NCBI GenBank assembly: GCA_021202635.1 | Contig: JAJQCQ010000102.1 | Coordinates: 1 to 43,518, forward strand | Reading direction: 5' to 3' | DNA length: 43,518 nucleotides | Origin: Lachnospiraceae bacterium | GTDB taxonomy: Bacteria; Bacillota; Clostridia; Lachnospirales; Lachnospiraceae | In this document: piece after piece, positions 25,193 through 33,796 of the stretch | How positions within the stretch are numbered: position 1 is the first letter of the stretch | Layout: every line of letters starts with the position of its first letter | Made by a program: the position numbers and the translations under genes | The notes under the pieces: model-generated | The model's input: the letters and a program-made list of their open reading frames with translations, nothing else | What the model was told of the DNA's origin: nothing | The model's database searches: none

Positions 25193-26071
25193 ATGGAGGG
25201 TATAATCTTTTGGCTGAGTGACAGCCTGTCATGGCTTACGATACCGACGGTATCGATTACCGCCACAGATATTCTTGAAATCCTGATTCTGGCTTTTCTT
25301 GTGTATAATCTGCTGCTTTGGATCAAAAATACGAGGGCATGGAATCTGTTAAAGGGAATTGCGATCCTGATCGCCTGTATCGCGCTTGTGTATCTGCTGC
25401 AGATGACGACGCTGATTTACCTGGTGAATCGGGGACTGGATATCGCGATTACGGCCATAGTGGTCGTTTTCCATCCGGAGATCCGCAGAGCGCTTGAAAG
25501 GCTTGGAGAGAAGCCGTTTTTTTCCGGATTGCTCCAGATCGGGGATGGCAGCAAAAATGTGACAGAGCGGTTCAGCGATAAGACGGTAAACGAGATCGTC
25601 AAAGCCTGTGCAGAGATGAGCAGGGTCAGGACAGGTGCCTTGATTGTTCTGGAGCAGAATACCCGTCTGGAGGAGTATGAGCGGACGGGGATCATGCTGG
25701 ATTCTATTGTGACGAGCCAGCTGCTGATTAATATTTTTGAACATAACACACCGCTTCATGACGGGGCGGTGATCATTAAGGAGAACCGCATTACGGCGGC
25801 GACCTGCTATCTTCCGCTGTCTGATAATATGATGCTGAATAAGGCGCTGGGGACCAGACATCGGGCGGGACTGGGCATCAGTGAAGAGACGGATTCGATG
25901 ACTGTGATCGTTTCAGAGGAGACAGGAGCGATCTCTGTCGCGTATAAAGGAGAACTGATGCATGCGATTTCCCAGGAAGAATTAAGACGGCAGCTTGTGA
26001 TTTTACAGAATAAATCAGTTGCCCCCAGAAAATTCCAATTCTGGAAAGGGTGGACCAAGAATGAAGCATAA
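25193..26071 (+). CDS. cdaA: Diadenylate cyclase CdaA (membrane type)
   Basis: A 292-residue CdaA (DacA) that makes cyclic di-AMP from two ATP. Three membrane helices occupy residues 25-95 (DILEILILAFLVYNLLLWI, GIAILIACIALVYLLQM and the segment into TLIYLVNRG). The DAC domain carries the catalytic DGA motif (Asp190 in HDGAVII) and the RHR motif (Arg222-Arg224 in GTRHRAGLG). Length is typical. RBS GAGGGGAG is about 7 nt before the ATG. cdaR overlaps by 11 bp, the classic cdaA-cdaR pair, though glmM is absent from this window. The product controls potassium and osmotic balance and cell-wall homeostasis. Confidence 0.96.
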   Translation: MEGIIFWLSDSLSWLTIPTVSITATDILEILILAFLVYNLLLWIKNTRAWNLLKGIAILIACIALVYLLQMTTLIYLVNRGLDIAITAIVVVFHPEIRRALERLGEKPFFSGLLQIGDGSKNVTERFSDKTVNEIVKACAEMSRVRTGALIVLEQNTRLEEYERTGIMLDSIVTSQLLINIFEHNTPLHDGAVIIKENRITAATCYLPLSDNMMLNKALGTRHRAGLGISEETDSMTVIVSEETGAISVAYKGELMHAISQEELRRQLVILQNKSVAPRKFQFWKGWTKNEA

Positions 26072-27410
26072 GAAAACCGGGCAGATGCCCGGAAAAATAG
26101 CCGGGAAAGTGCCGAAACGGCTGAAGAGAAACTGGCCGTTAAAGCTGCTTTCCTTTGGTATTGCGTTCCTGATCTGGCTTGTCGTAGTGAACGTGGATAA
26201 TCCCACCAAGTCAAAGCTGTTTCGGGATATCAAGATAGAGATTATCAATGAAGATAGTGTGACGGAGATTGATAAGACATTTGATATTGTCTCCGATGAT
26301 ACGGTGGTGATCAAGGTAACAGAGAAAAGGCGTGTGCTGGAGAGCCTCTCGGCATCTGATTTTACCGTGATTGCGGATATGGAGAACCTGACCGAGATGA
26401 ATACGGTTCCGCTTACGGTCACCTGCAGCAATTCAGCGGTCACTCTGGATGAGATTACGGTTGTTCCGTCTTCTTTAAAGGTGGAGCTGGAGCAGATTGT
26501 GGAGAGCGAATTTGTGGTAACGGTCGAAACTACAGGGACGCCCCAGAGCGGATATGAGGTCGGTACGACCGAGGTTGTAGAAGGCAAGACCGTGATCATT
26601 GCCGGACCGGAGAGCCTGATTGAAAGAATCGGGCAGGTGACAGCTTCCGTATCTGTCAATGGGATTTCTACGGATCAGAGACTGACGAGTACGCTCACGA
26701 TTTCGGATAAAAATGGCGATACGTTAAGCGAAACACAGATGAGCCGCCTGCAGGTCAAGGATTCGTCCGGTGTGCTTCTTTCTGATAATGAAGTGACGGT
26801 CGATGTAGAATTGTGGACGATACTGTATGAGGTGCCGATTGAGATTGAGACCAGCGGGAGCCCGGCGAGTGGATATGAGGTTACCGGAGTGAGTACGGTA
26901 CCAACGACAGTAAATCTGGCGGGTACGGAGGAGGCTCTGGCCGCGATCACAAAGATTGTGGTCAATGAACCGGTTTCCGTCGCAGGTGCGGTGGAGACGT
27001 TTACACAGGAGATTGATCTTTCCGACACATTGAGCGATATGGAGGATGTACGGCTGGCGTCAGGAGTGGATTCTTCTGTTACGGTCACGATTCAGATTGA
27101 AAAGAATGGAGACCAGACGGTGCAGCTTGCACTCTCGGAGCTGACTGTGCTGAACCGGCCGGAAAATATGACCCTTACTTTTTCACCTGCGGATATGATT
27201 TCTGTGACAGTTCACGCGGATGACGAAGAGAGTACGATTTCGGCGGAAGATATTACAGCGACCATAGACCTTTCTGTCTGCGCACAGAAGGGGGACTACG
27301 AGATACCGGTAGAGATTGAATTACCAGACGGGTTTACGCTGGTGTCTGAAGTGACATTGATGGTAAATGCGGTAGCGACAGAGCAGATAGAGGCTGCTAC
27401 GGAGGAATAA
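26061..27410 (+). CDS. cdaR: CdaA regulatory protein CdaR (YbbR-domain)
   Basis: A 449-residue CdaR: a basic cytoplasmic N-terminus, one membrane helix near residues 26-46 (LKLLSFGIAFLIWLVVVNV), then several YbbR repeats outside the membrane. Repeat signatures recur as P-V-x-V-x-x-x-G-x-P-x-x-G-Y-x-V, visible in VTVETTGTPQSGYEVG and IEIETSGSPASGYEVT. It modulates CdaA through the membrane. The frame extends back to 26019, but the ATG at 26061 is preferred since AAAGGGTGG lies just upstream; it overlaps cdaA by 11 bp. The extracellular part is rich in Thr, Val and Glu. The C-terminus ends in a short acidic tail. Confidence 0.93.
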   Translation: MKHKKTGQMPGKIAGKVPKRLKRNWPLKLLSFGIAFLIWLVVVNVDNPTKSKLFRDIKIEIINEDSVTEIDKTFDIVSDDTVVIKVTEKRRVLESLSASDFTVIADMENLTEMNTVPLTVTCSNSAVTLDEITVVPSSLKVELEQIVESEFVVTVETTGTPQSGYEVGTTEVVEGKTVIIAGPESLIERIGQVTASVSVNGISTDQRLTSTLTISDKNGDTLSETQMSRLQVKDSSGVLLSDNEVTVDVELWTILYEVPIEIETSGSPASGYEVTGVSTVPTTVNLAGTEEALAAITKIVVNEPVSVAGAVETFTQEIDLSDTLSDMEDVRLASGVDSSVTVTIQIEKNGDQTVQLALSELTVLNRPENMTLTFSPADMISVTVHADDEESTISAEDITATIDLSVCAQKGDYEIPVEIELPDGFTLVSEVTLMVNAVATEQIEAATEE

Positions 27411-27415
27411 TTCGG

Positions 27416-27670
27416 ATGGAGAAGAGACTGACGGTAAATAATGAACTGGGACTCCATTTGCGTCCGGCGGGTGAGCTCTGCTCGATTGCGATGGAATATG
27501 AAGCGAAGATTACGATCTGCTTTCGGGATCGCGAGTTTAATGCCAAGAGTCTTCTGAGTGTGCTGAGTGCCTGTGTCCAGAGCGGTGATGAGATTGTCAT
27601 TCGCATAGAAGGACCGGATGAAGAGGCAGCGGCGGAGCAGATCAGCTCCTTTTTCAGAGGACTGCACTGA
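27416..27670 (+). CDS. HPr-family phosphocarrier protein
   Basis: An 84-residue HPr-like protein. The phosphorylation site is His14 in LGLHLRPAG, close to the classic GLHARPA. A serine in AKSLLSVLSA (Ser45) matches the HPr kinase site (Ser46), so both types of control are possible. The protein ends in EQISSFFRGLH. True HPr relays phosphate from enzyme I to PTS EIIA, while Crh-type paralogues lack the histidine. It is not next to ptsI but directly follows cdaR (6 bp gap, with GGAGGAATAA as ribosome binding site overlapping the cdaR end), so it appears co-transcribed with the cyclic di-AMP genes. A terminator follows. Confidence 0.88.
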   Translation: MEKRLTVNNELGLHLRPAGELCSIAMEYEAKITICFRDREFNAKSLLSVLSACVQSGDEIVIRIEGPDEEAAAEQISSFFRGLH

Positions 27671-27679
27671 AGAATATAC

Positions 27680-27731
27680 GGGGAACGTTCCTGATCGGGA
27701 TTCGATGAAGATGAGCGTTCCCCTTTTCTTT
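27680..27731 (+). terminator. Terminator after the cdaA-cdaR-HPr unit
   Basis: GGGGAACG (27680-27687) pairs with CGTTCCCC (27716-27723) and is followed by TTTTCTTT. The next gene starts only 20 bp later, so its transcript must read through or begin within this region. Confidence 0.8.
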
Positions 27732-27750
27732 GAAGAGGAGTAGGAGGCAT

Positions 27751-30093
27751 ATGAAAAAACGGGAGCAGTACAAAAGACTGATCATGTTTTTGGCTTCAGT
27801 TCTGATTGTGGCGGTTCAGACTGGGGTATTTGCCTATGTCTGGTTTCATGACTATCATTTTAAGGAAGTGATCGGCAGAAGATACAGCTTCTGGGGACAC
27901 TGTGCCCTGATCAGTATTTATGCGTTTCTGGTGGTAATGGTTTCCAAGCTTTTTTCCGCATTCAAGGTGGGATATCAGAGAATTCTGGATGTGCTGCTGT
28001 CTCAGATTTTTTCCGTTCTGATTGTGAATTTTATCGTTTATCTGCAGCTGGCTCTGATCGGCCGCTGGACATTTTTGGAACATGTACAGCCAATGCTCCG
28101 GGTATGCGGGATCAATCTGGCGGCGGTGGTGATCTGGGTTTTCTTTATGCGGTGGGTTTATGTGAGAATTTATCCGCCGCATGAGATTCTGCTGATCTAT
28201 GGGAGCCTCAGCCCGAAGCCTCTGATCGAAAAAATGAAAACCAGAAAGGACAAATATGTGATTGAGGGGACCATTTCCCTGAAGCGCGGGGAGGATGCGA
28301 TCAAGGCGGAGATTCTGAAGCATCAGGCGGTAATGATCTGTGATATTCCGGCTCATGAGCGCAACCTGTTCCTGAAGTTTTGCTTTGAACACGATATTCG
28401 CTGCTATTGCCAGCCTAAGATTTCGGATATTATGGTAATGAGCTCAGAGGAGATTAATCTGTTTGATACACCGCTTCTTCTGTTCCGCAATCGTGGACTG
28501 ACCGTAGAACAGCAGGCAGTCAAGCGTTTTTTTGATGTTGTGATCTCCGCGGTGGCCCTGGTGCTTCTTTCACCGGTTTTTCTGATCATTGCGATGCTGA
28601 TCAAAGGATATGACGGCGGACCTGTGTTTTACCGTCAGGAAAGACTGACTAAGGATGGAAAGGTCTTTCAGGTATATAAGTTTCGCAGTATGCGGGTGGA
28701 CTCTGAGCAGCAGGGCGCGCGTCTTGCAGCAAAGGGAGACAGCCGGGTGACGCCGGTCGGCAGGGTGCTGCGCAATATTCATTTTGACGAGCTGCCGCAG
28801 CTGCTGAACATTCTTGAGGGAGATATGTCCCTGGTCGGTCCCCGGCCGGAACGCCCGGAGATAGCGGCTGAGTATGAGAAGGAGATCCCGGAATTTTCCT
28901 ATCGTCTGAAGGTGAAGGCCGGTCTGACCGGCTACGCGCAGGTGTACGGAAAGTACAATACCAAACCCTATGATAAGCTGAAGCTTGATCTCACGTATAT
29001 TGAGAATTTTTCGTTTCTGCTGGATTTGCAGCTGATCGCTACGACGGTAAAGATTTTGTTTCAGAAGGAAAATACGGAGGGGGTCGAGCAATGGCAGAAG
29101 ACAGCGTCGACGCGCGTGCAGGGCGGTGAAGGGTCATCCGTACAGAGCAGTGCGCCGGATGTGTCATCGGCATCCCGCCGGGATAAAGCTTCTGCACCGC
29201 CGGCACGTTCGCCGGAGCCGGGAGATACGGCCTCTGCGGGGGCCGCTGTGCCGGAACACGGCGGGACGGAAAACGCCCTGACGGTCTCGGTGATCATTCC
29301 GGCCTGCGGCTGTGCAGCGACTATTGCACGTGCGATTGACTCGGTGCTTTCGCAGAAGGTGCCACTGGAGCTTCTGGTGATCAATGACGGTTCACCGGAT
29401 GATCTGGACTCCGTCATGAAGCGGTATGAGAATGTCGCAGAGCTTCATTATTATAAGAATGAACATCGTCTGGGCGCTGCCGCCACGCGAAATCTGGGGG
29501 TGGAACGGGCGAAGGGAGCCTATGTCGCCTTTTTAGACGCGGACGACTGGTGGGAGGCGGACAAGCTGAAAAAACAGCTCGCATGTCTGGAAGCCGGGCA
29601 GTCAGCGTCAGAAGGGAAGGCGGCTGGCTGCGGAAAGAGGGACACAACTGCGCCGGTACTCTGTGCGACCGCGCGTGAACTGGTTACGCCGGCAGGAGAG
29701 TGCACCGGCCGCGTGATCCCGGTTCATGAGAAGATCACGTATCGGCGGCTGCTGCTGCACAACTGCATCAACTGTTCTTCCGTCCTCCTTCGTACCGATG
29801 TGGCGAGACAGTTTCCGATGCAGCATGAGGACAGCCACGAGGACTACATTACGTGGCTGCAGATCCTGAAAAAGTATGGTTTTGCCCTGGCGGTGAATGA
29901 GCCGCTGCTCAAATATCGTCTGAGTTCATCAGGCAAATCCGGAAATAAACTTCATTCGGCGAAAATGACGTACCGCGTCTATCGTTACGCAGGGTTTGGC
30001 CGGGTATCTTCCGCAGGCCTTTTCTGCGCATACGCGGTGAATGGGGTGATAAAATACGCAGGCGCTTATCTGCGGGGGCTTTTCCGGAAATAG
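27751..30093 (+). CDS. Fusion of polyprenyl-phosphate sugar transferase and GT2 glycosyltransferase
   Basis: A 780-residue two-domain protein. Residues 1-440 form a polyprenyl glycosylphosphotransferase (WbaP/EpsE type): four N-terminal helices, a nucleotide-binding-like middle, a membrane segment in RFFDVVISAVALVLLSPVFLI, then the catalytic domain with YKFRSMRVDSE and DELPQLLNILEGDMSLVGPRPERP. It starts polysaccharide or glycolipid synthesis by loading sugar-phosphate onto undecaprenyl-phosphate. A linker rich in Ser, Ala and Pro (about 445-508) leads to a GT2 domain: VSVIIPACGCAATIARAIDSVLSQ, VINDGS and FLDADDWW with the metal-binding D-x-D. These activities are usually separate proteins. 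The ATG at 27751 has TAGGAGG 3-9 nt upstream; a TTG at 27730 is rejected. No frame disturbance is visible, so the fusion looks real. Confidence 0.9.
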   Translation: MKKREQYKRLIMFLASVLIVAVQTGVFAYVWFHDYHFKEVIGRRYSFWGHCALISIYAFLVVMVSKLFSAFKVGYQRILDVLLSQIFSVLIVNFIVYLQLALIGRWTFLEHVQPMLRVCGINLAAVVIWVFFMRWVYVRIYPPHEILLIYGSLSPKPLIEKMKTRKDKYVIEGTISLKRGEDAIKAEILKHQAVMICDIPAHERNLFLKFCFEHDIRCYCQPKISDIMVMSSEEINLFDTPLLLFRNRGLTVEQQAVKRFFDVVISAVALVLLSPVFLIIAMLIKGYDGGPVFYRQERLTKDGKVFQVYKFRSMRVDSEQQGARLAAKGDSRVTPVGRVLRNIHFDELPQLLNILEGDMSLVGPRPERPEIAAEYEKEIPEFSYRLKVKAGLTGYAQVYGKYNTKPYDKLKLDLTYIENFSFLLDLQLIATTVKILFQKENTEGVEQWQKTASTRVQGGEGSSVQSSAPDVSSASRRDKASAPPARSPEPGDTASAGAAVPEHGGTENALTVSVIIPACGCAATIARAIDSVLSQKVPLELLVINDGSPDDLDSVMKRYENVAELHYYKNEHRLGAAATRNLGVERAKGAYVAFLDADDWWEADKLKKQLACLEAGQSASEGKAAGCGKRDTTAPVLCATARELVTPAGECTGRVIPVHEKITYRRLLLHNCINCSSVLLRTDVARQFPMQHEDSHEDYITWLQILKKYGFALAVNEPLLKYRLSSSGKSGNKLHSAKMTYRVYRYAGFGRVSSAGLFCAYAVNGVIKYAGAYLRGLFRK

Positions 30094-30128
30094 TTTATCA
30101 CGTATAAGAGAAGAGAGGATGAAATGGT

Positions 30129-31118
30129 ATGATTCAGAAACTGATTGAGAACATCAAAATGACAAACGCACCGATTGTGGTCGGACTGGACCCGATGCTG
30201 CACTATATCCCGGAACAGATTCAAAAAGCTGCATTTGCGGAATACGGGGAGACCCTGGAGGGCGCAGCAGAAGCGGTATGGCAGTATAATAAAAAAATAG
30301 TGGACGCAGTATATGATCTGATTCCGGCGGTGAAGCCGCAGATCGCGATGTATGAGCAGTTTGGACTTCCGGGACTGGCGGTGTTTAAAAAGACCGTTGA
30401 TTACTGTAAGGAAAAAGGCCTGGTGGTGATCGGTGACGTGAAGCGTGGGGATATTGGTTCGACCTCGGCGGCATATGCGACCGCGCACCTGGGGCGTGTA
30501 CAGGTTGGTTCTCAGATGCTGACGCCATTTGGGGAGGATTTTGCGACAGTCAATCCGTATTTGGGAACGGATGGAATCAAACCATTTCTGGAGGTCTGCC
30601 GTGAGGAAAAGAAAGGGATTTTCATCCTGGTGAAGACCTCTAACCCATCAAGCGGTGAGTTTCAGGATCGCCGGATTGCCGGGGCTGCTGATTCTGAGGA
30701 AAATTCTCTGACGCAAACCTCCGGGGAAAATCGGGCAGATGGGAAGCCGCTGTATGAGCTTGTGGGAGAAAAGGTAGCTGAATGGGCTGCGTCCTGCATG
30801 GGTGATACCTATAGCTATGTCGGTGCGGTGGTGGGCGCGACTTATCCGGAAATGGGAAAAGTGCTGCGCCGTGTCATGCCGAAGTCATTTATTCTGGTGC
30901 CGGGATATGGAGCGCAGGGAGGAAAGGCAGAAGATCTGGTACATTATTTTAACGAAGACGGCCTGGGGGCGATCGTTAATTCTTCGCGCGGCATTATCGC
31001 CGCATATAAACAGGAAAAGTATTCGTCATTTGGAGAGGAACATTTCGCAGAGGCGAGCCGCGCGGCGGTGGTCGATATGATTGCGGATATCAACCGTGCA
31101 TTGGAGCAGAGGGGTTAG
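30129..31118 (+). CDS. pyrF: Orotidine 5'-phosphate decarboxylase (type 2)
   Basis: A 329-residue OMP decarboxylase of the longer type 2 subfamily, producing UMP in the last step of pyrimidine synthesis. It begins IVVGLDPMLHYIP, carries the catalytic D-x-K-x-x-D in IGDVKRGDIGSTSAAYA, and has the phosphate-site segments ILVKTSNPSSGEFQD, VGAVVGATYPEMG and LVPGYGAQGG, then IVNSSRGII. A loop around ADSEENSLTQTSGENRADG is variable and longer than in many relatives. RBS AGAGAGG lies about 10 nt before the ATG. pyrK follows after 65 bp and pyrD overlaps pyrK, so the three form one operon, apparently continuing from the upstream glycosyltransferase gene. Confidence 0.96.
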   Translation: MIQKLIENIKMTNAPIVVGLDPMLHYIPEQIQKAAFAEYGETLEGAAEAVWQYNKKIVDAVYDLIPAVKPQIAMYEQFGLPGLAVFKKTVDYCKEKGLVVIGDVKRGDIGSTSAAYATAHLGRVQVGSQMLTPFGEDFATVNPYLGTDGIKPFLEVCREEKKGIFILVKTSNPSSGEFQDRRIAGAADSEENSLTQTSGENRADGKPLYELVGEKVAEWAASCMGDTYSYVGAVVGATYPEMGKVLRRVMPKSFILVPGYGAQGGKAEDLVHYFNEDGLGAIVNSSRGIIAAYKQEKYSSFGEEHFAEASRAAVVDMIADINRALEQRG

Positions 31119-31183
31119 CAGTAAAACAACATCAATTGGTCAGGGTGTGATCTGTTACAGAACATCTTTCAGGAGTATAAGGA

Positions 31184-32062
31184 ATGGAAAAATCAATTCT
31201 GCGCGCGGTCGTCCTTTCGCAGGAAACGATCGCAAATCAAATATACAGCATGTGGCTTCAGGCAGATTCCATTGCAGCTGCCGCCCGGCCGGGGCAGTTT
31301 GTTTCTGTGTACTGCAATGATTCGGGGCGGATGCTTCCGCGTCCCATCAGTATCTGTGAGACAGATAAGGAGCGGGGAAGAATTCGTCTGGTGTACCGCG
31401 TTGCGGGAAAAGGAACGGCGGAATTTGCCGGTTATCAGAAGATGGATACGCTGGAGCTTCTTGGACCGCTTGGCAATGGATTTCCCCTGGATTGCTGCCC
31501 GGCGGGGAGGACTGCGTTTCTGATCGGCGGGGGAATCGGGATTCCTCCGATGGTGGAGCTCTCTAAAAGACTGGATGGCCATGTACAGGTGATTGCGGGG
31601 TACCGGGATGAACTGTTTTTAACCGATGAGCTGGCTGCAAATGGGGATCTGTATCTGTCGGTGGAAAGCGGGGAGCTGTTTCGGTCTTTGTCCGGGGGGA
31701 TCGAAGCGGATGAGCCATTGACCGGAGAAATGGCGGCGGATCATCCGGAAGGGAGCCGGATTCTGGCTGCAAAGCGTGGAATCACGCATGGGAATGTGCT
31801 GGACTGTATACGGGAGAATCAGCTGCAGGCGGATGTGATTTTTGCCTGTGGGCCGACACCAATGCTCCGTGCGGTCAAAGCATATGCGCTGGAGACGGGG
31901 ACAGAGTGTTATCTGTCTCTGGAGCAGCGGATGGCATGTGGGATCGGAGCCTGTCTGGCCTGCGTCTGCGAGTCAAAGGAAGTGGATGCGCACTCTCAGG
32001 TCAGGAATAAGCGTATCTGTAAGGAAGGACCGGTATTTGCAGCGGAGGAAGTGGTTTTATGA
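31184..32062 (+). CDS. pyrK: Dihydroorotate dehydrogenase electron-transfer subunit
   Basis: A 292-residue PyrK that passes electrons from dihydroorotate oxidation (PyrD) to NAD+. The FAD-binding motif RPISIC lies near residue 51, the NAD-site glycine loop is IGGGIGIPPMVEL near 113, and the [2Fe-2S] cysteines lie in CGIGACLACVC with a fourth in RICKEG near the end. A stretch around DEPLTGEMAADHPEG looks like a lineage-specific insert. RBS AGGAG plus AAGG precede the ATG. It overlaps pyrD by 4 bp, as expected for subunits made together. Confidence 0.95.
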   Translation: MEKSILRAVVLSQETIANQIYSMWLQADSIAAAARPGQFVSVYCNDSGRMLPRPISICETDKERGRIRLVYRVAGKGTAEFAGYQKMDTLELLGPLGNGFPLDCCPAGRTAFLIGGGIGIPPMVELSKRLDGHVQVIAGYRDELFLTDELAANGDLYLSVESGELFRSLSGGIEADEPLTGEMAADHPEGSRILAAKRGITHGNVLDCIRENQLQADVIFACGPTPMLRAVKAYALETGTECYLSLEQRMACGIGACLACVCESKEVDAHSQVRNKRICKEGPVFAAEEVVL

Positions 32063-32973
32063 CAATACAGAACACGAAAGTATCAATTGCAGGTGTAGAA
32101 CTGAAAAATCCGGTGATGACCGCGTCCGGCACATTTGGCTCCGGTATGGAGTATGGCGAATATGTTGACCTGTCCAGACTGGGGGCTGTTGTGACAAAGG
32201 GTGTGGCAAATGTCCCGTGGCCGGGTAATCCGACCCCGCGCGTGGCGGAGGTCCGCGGCGGGATGATGAATGCGATTGGTCTGCAGAATCCGGGAATTGA
32301 GACCTTCTGCTCCCGTGATCTGCCTTTTCTGGCAGGCTTTGATACAGCGGTAGTGGTAAATGTCTGCGGGCGGACGACGGAGGATTATGTCGAGGTCGTA
32401 GAACGACTTGCGGATGAGGAGACGGTCGATCTGCTGGAAATCAATATCTCCTGTCCGAATGTGAAGTGCGGCGGGATTTCCTTTGGTCAGAATCCGGATT
32501 CAGTGGAAGCGATCACCCGTGAAATCAAAAAACACGCGAAGCAGCCGGTGATCATGAAGCTGAGTCCGAATGTCACGGACATTACGGAGCTGGCTCGTGC
32601 GGCAGAGGGGGGCGGTGCGGATGCTCTTTCGATGATCAATACCCTGACAGGGATGAAGATTGACGTGAATCGGAGGACGTTTGCTCTGGCAAACCGGACA
32701 GGCGGTGTCTCTGGTCCGGCGATCCATCCGGTCGCGGTGCGCATGGTATACCAGAGCGCGCAGGCGGTAAAGATCCCTATTATCGGCATGGGAGGCATTA
32801 CCTGCGCGGAAGACGCCCTGGAACTGATCCTCGCCGGCGCGACTGCGGTTGCGGTAGGTACTGCAAATTTCCGTAATCCAGGGACTGTGATCGACGTGAT
32901 CGAGGGGATTGAGGACTACATGTGCAGGCAGAAGGTGGAGGATATCCGTACGCTGATTGGGGCTGTCAGATGA
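32059..32973 (+). CDS. pyrD: Dihydroorotate dehydrogenase catalytic subunit (class 1B)
   Basis: A 304-residue FMN enzyme converting dihydroorotate to orotate. Family blocks are NPVMTASGTFGSGMEY, the GLQNPGIE segment, ISCPNVKCGG with the class 1 catalytic cysteine, VIMKLSPNVTDI, NTLTGMKID and IIGMGGITCAEDALELILAGA for FMN phosphate binding. Presence of pyrK directly upstream, overlapping by ATGA, identifies the NAD-linked class 1B form. A ribosome binding site lies within the end of pyrK (GCGGAGGAAG). The operon ends at the hairpin 33013-33052. Confidence 0.97.
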   Translation: MTIQNTKVSIAGVELKNPVMTASGTFGSGMEYGEYVDLSRLGAVVTKGVANVPWPGNPTPRVAEVRGGMMNAIGLQNPGIETFCSRDLPFLAGFDTAVVVNVCGRTTEDYVEVVERLADEETVDLLEINISCPNVKCGGISFGQNPDSVEAITREIKKHAKQPVIMKLSPNVTDITELARAAEGGGADALSMINTLTGMKIDVNRRTFALANRTGGVSGPAIHPVAVRMVYQSAQAVKIPIIGMGGITCAEDALELILAGATAVAVGTANFRNPGTVIDVIEGIEDYMCRQKVEDIRTLIGAVR

Positions 32974-33012
32974 AAACGCAGGTCTGCACTGCGTACTGAA
33001 TAAATGGAAAAA

Positions 33013-33052
33013 AACGGGCAACACTCCCTGATAAGAAGGGAGGTTGCCCGTT
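33013..33052 (+). terminator. Terminator-like hairpin that also contains the spoIIR ribosome binding site
   Basis: AACGGGCAAC (33013-33022) pairs with GTTGCCCGTT (33043-33052), and inner CTCCC (33024-33028) pairs with GGGAG (33038-33042). The T-run after it is poor (ATGTATTTTG). The GGGAGG of the right arm is the best ribosome binding site for the ATG at 33053. Confidence 0.65.
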
Positions 33053-33760
33053 ATGTATTTTGGGATGTTACGAAAAAAACGATCGGACGGTTATCAAAGA
33101 AGGTGCATCGGCCGTGGAAATTTGAAAAAGGATAAGCTACACATGGGTACCGTGCTTCTTTTTCTGCTCATGACCCTCTTTCTCAATGTGACCGCTGCCG
33201 CTGCGCATCGTTCGGTTCTGCAGCAGGGGATTGCGGAGGAAGTAGTACGGTTTCATGTACAGGCGAACAGTGACAGCGAAGAGGACCAGAATGTAAAATA
33301 CCTGGTGCGGGATGCCGTGCTGGGCTGGATCACTGCGTCTTTTCCGGGCGCAGGATGGACAGCACAGACAGAGGATGAAACGGACCGCGCCGGGATTCTG
33401 CTTTTTTTGCAGGAAAATCTGTCACAGGCGGAGCATATTGCAAATGAAGTGCTGGAAGGAGAAAATATGCCCTATCGTGCAGCTGCGGAGATCACGCAGT
33501 GCTACTTTCCGGATCGAACCTACGGAGACTGCACGTTCCCCGCAGGCTGGTATGAAGCGCTTTGCATCCGGCTTGGAGAGGCCAAAGGGCAGAACTGGTG
33601 GTGCCTGCTCTATCCCAGCCTCTGCTTTTCGGATTGCCTTCACGCTGTGATAGAAGGGACAGGACTTAGCAGGCTGGAGGAAGTCCTGACGGTGGAAGAA
33701 TACGAAAGTCTGCTGCAATCTGCCGGTTCGTGGAAAATCGGTTTCCGATGGCTTGGATGA
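33053..33760 (+). CDS. spoIIR: Stage II sporulation protein R
   Basis: A 235-residue SpoIIR, the forespore-made signal secreted to trigger SpoIIGA processing of pro-sigma-E in the mother cell. A hydrophobic export segment (GTVLLFLLMTLFLNVTAAAA) precedes the conserved core: VVRFHVQANSDSEEDQNVKYLVRDAVLGW, then EITQCYFPDRTYGDCTFPAGWYEALCIRLGEAKGQNWWCLLYPSLCF, the usual F-P-x-G-x-Y-x-A-L-x-I-x-I-G-x-x-x-G-x-N-W-W-C block. The ATG at 33053 has GGGAGG 9 nt upstream and gives a basic N-region. An alternative ATG at 33143 with AAAGGA 10 nt upstream would leave almost no N-region. The gene follows pyrD and faces typA, with 36 bp between their stops. Confidence 0.92.
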   Translation: MYFGMLRKKRSDGYQRRCIGRGNLKKDKLHMGTVLLFLLMTLFLNVTAAAAHRSVLQQGIAEEVVRFHVQANSDSEEDQNVKYLVRDAVLGWITASFPGAGWTAQTEDETDRAGILLFLQENLSQAEHIANEVLEGENMPYRAAAEITQCYFPDRTYGDCTFPAGWYEALCIRLGEAKGQNWWCLLYPSLCFSDCLHAVIEGTGLSRLEEVLTVEEYESLLQSAGSWKIGFRWLG

Positions 33761-33796
33761 GCGGTTACTGCGCTTTTTTGAATCCGGCTCGCTTTC

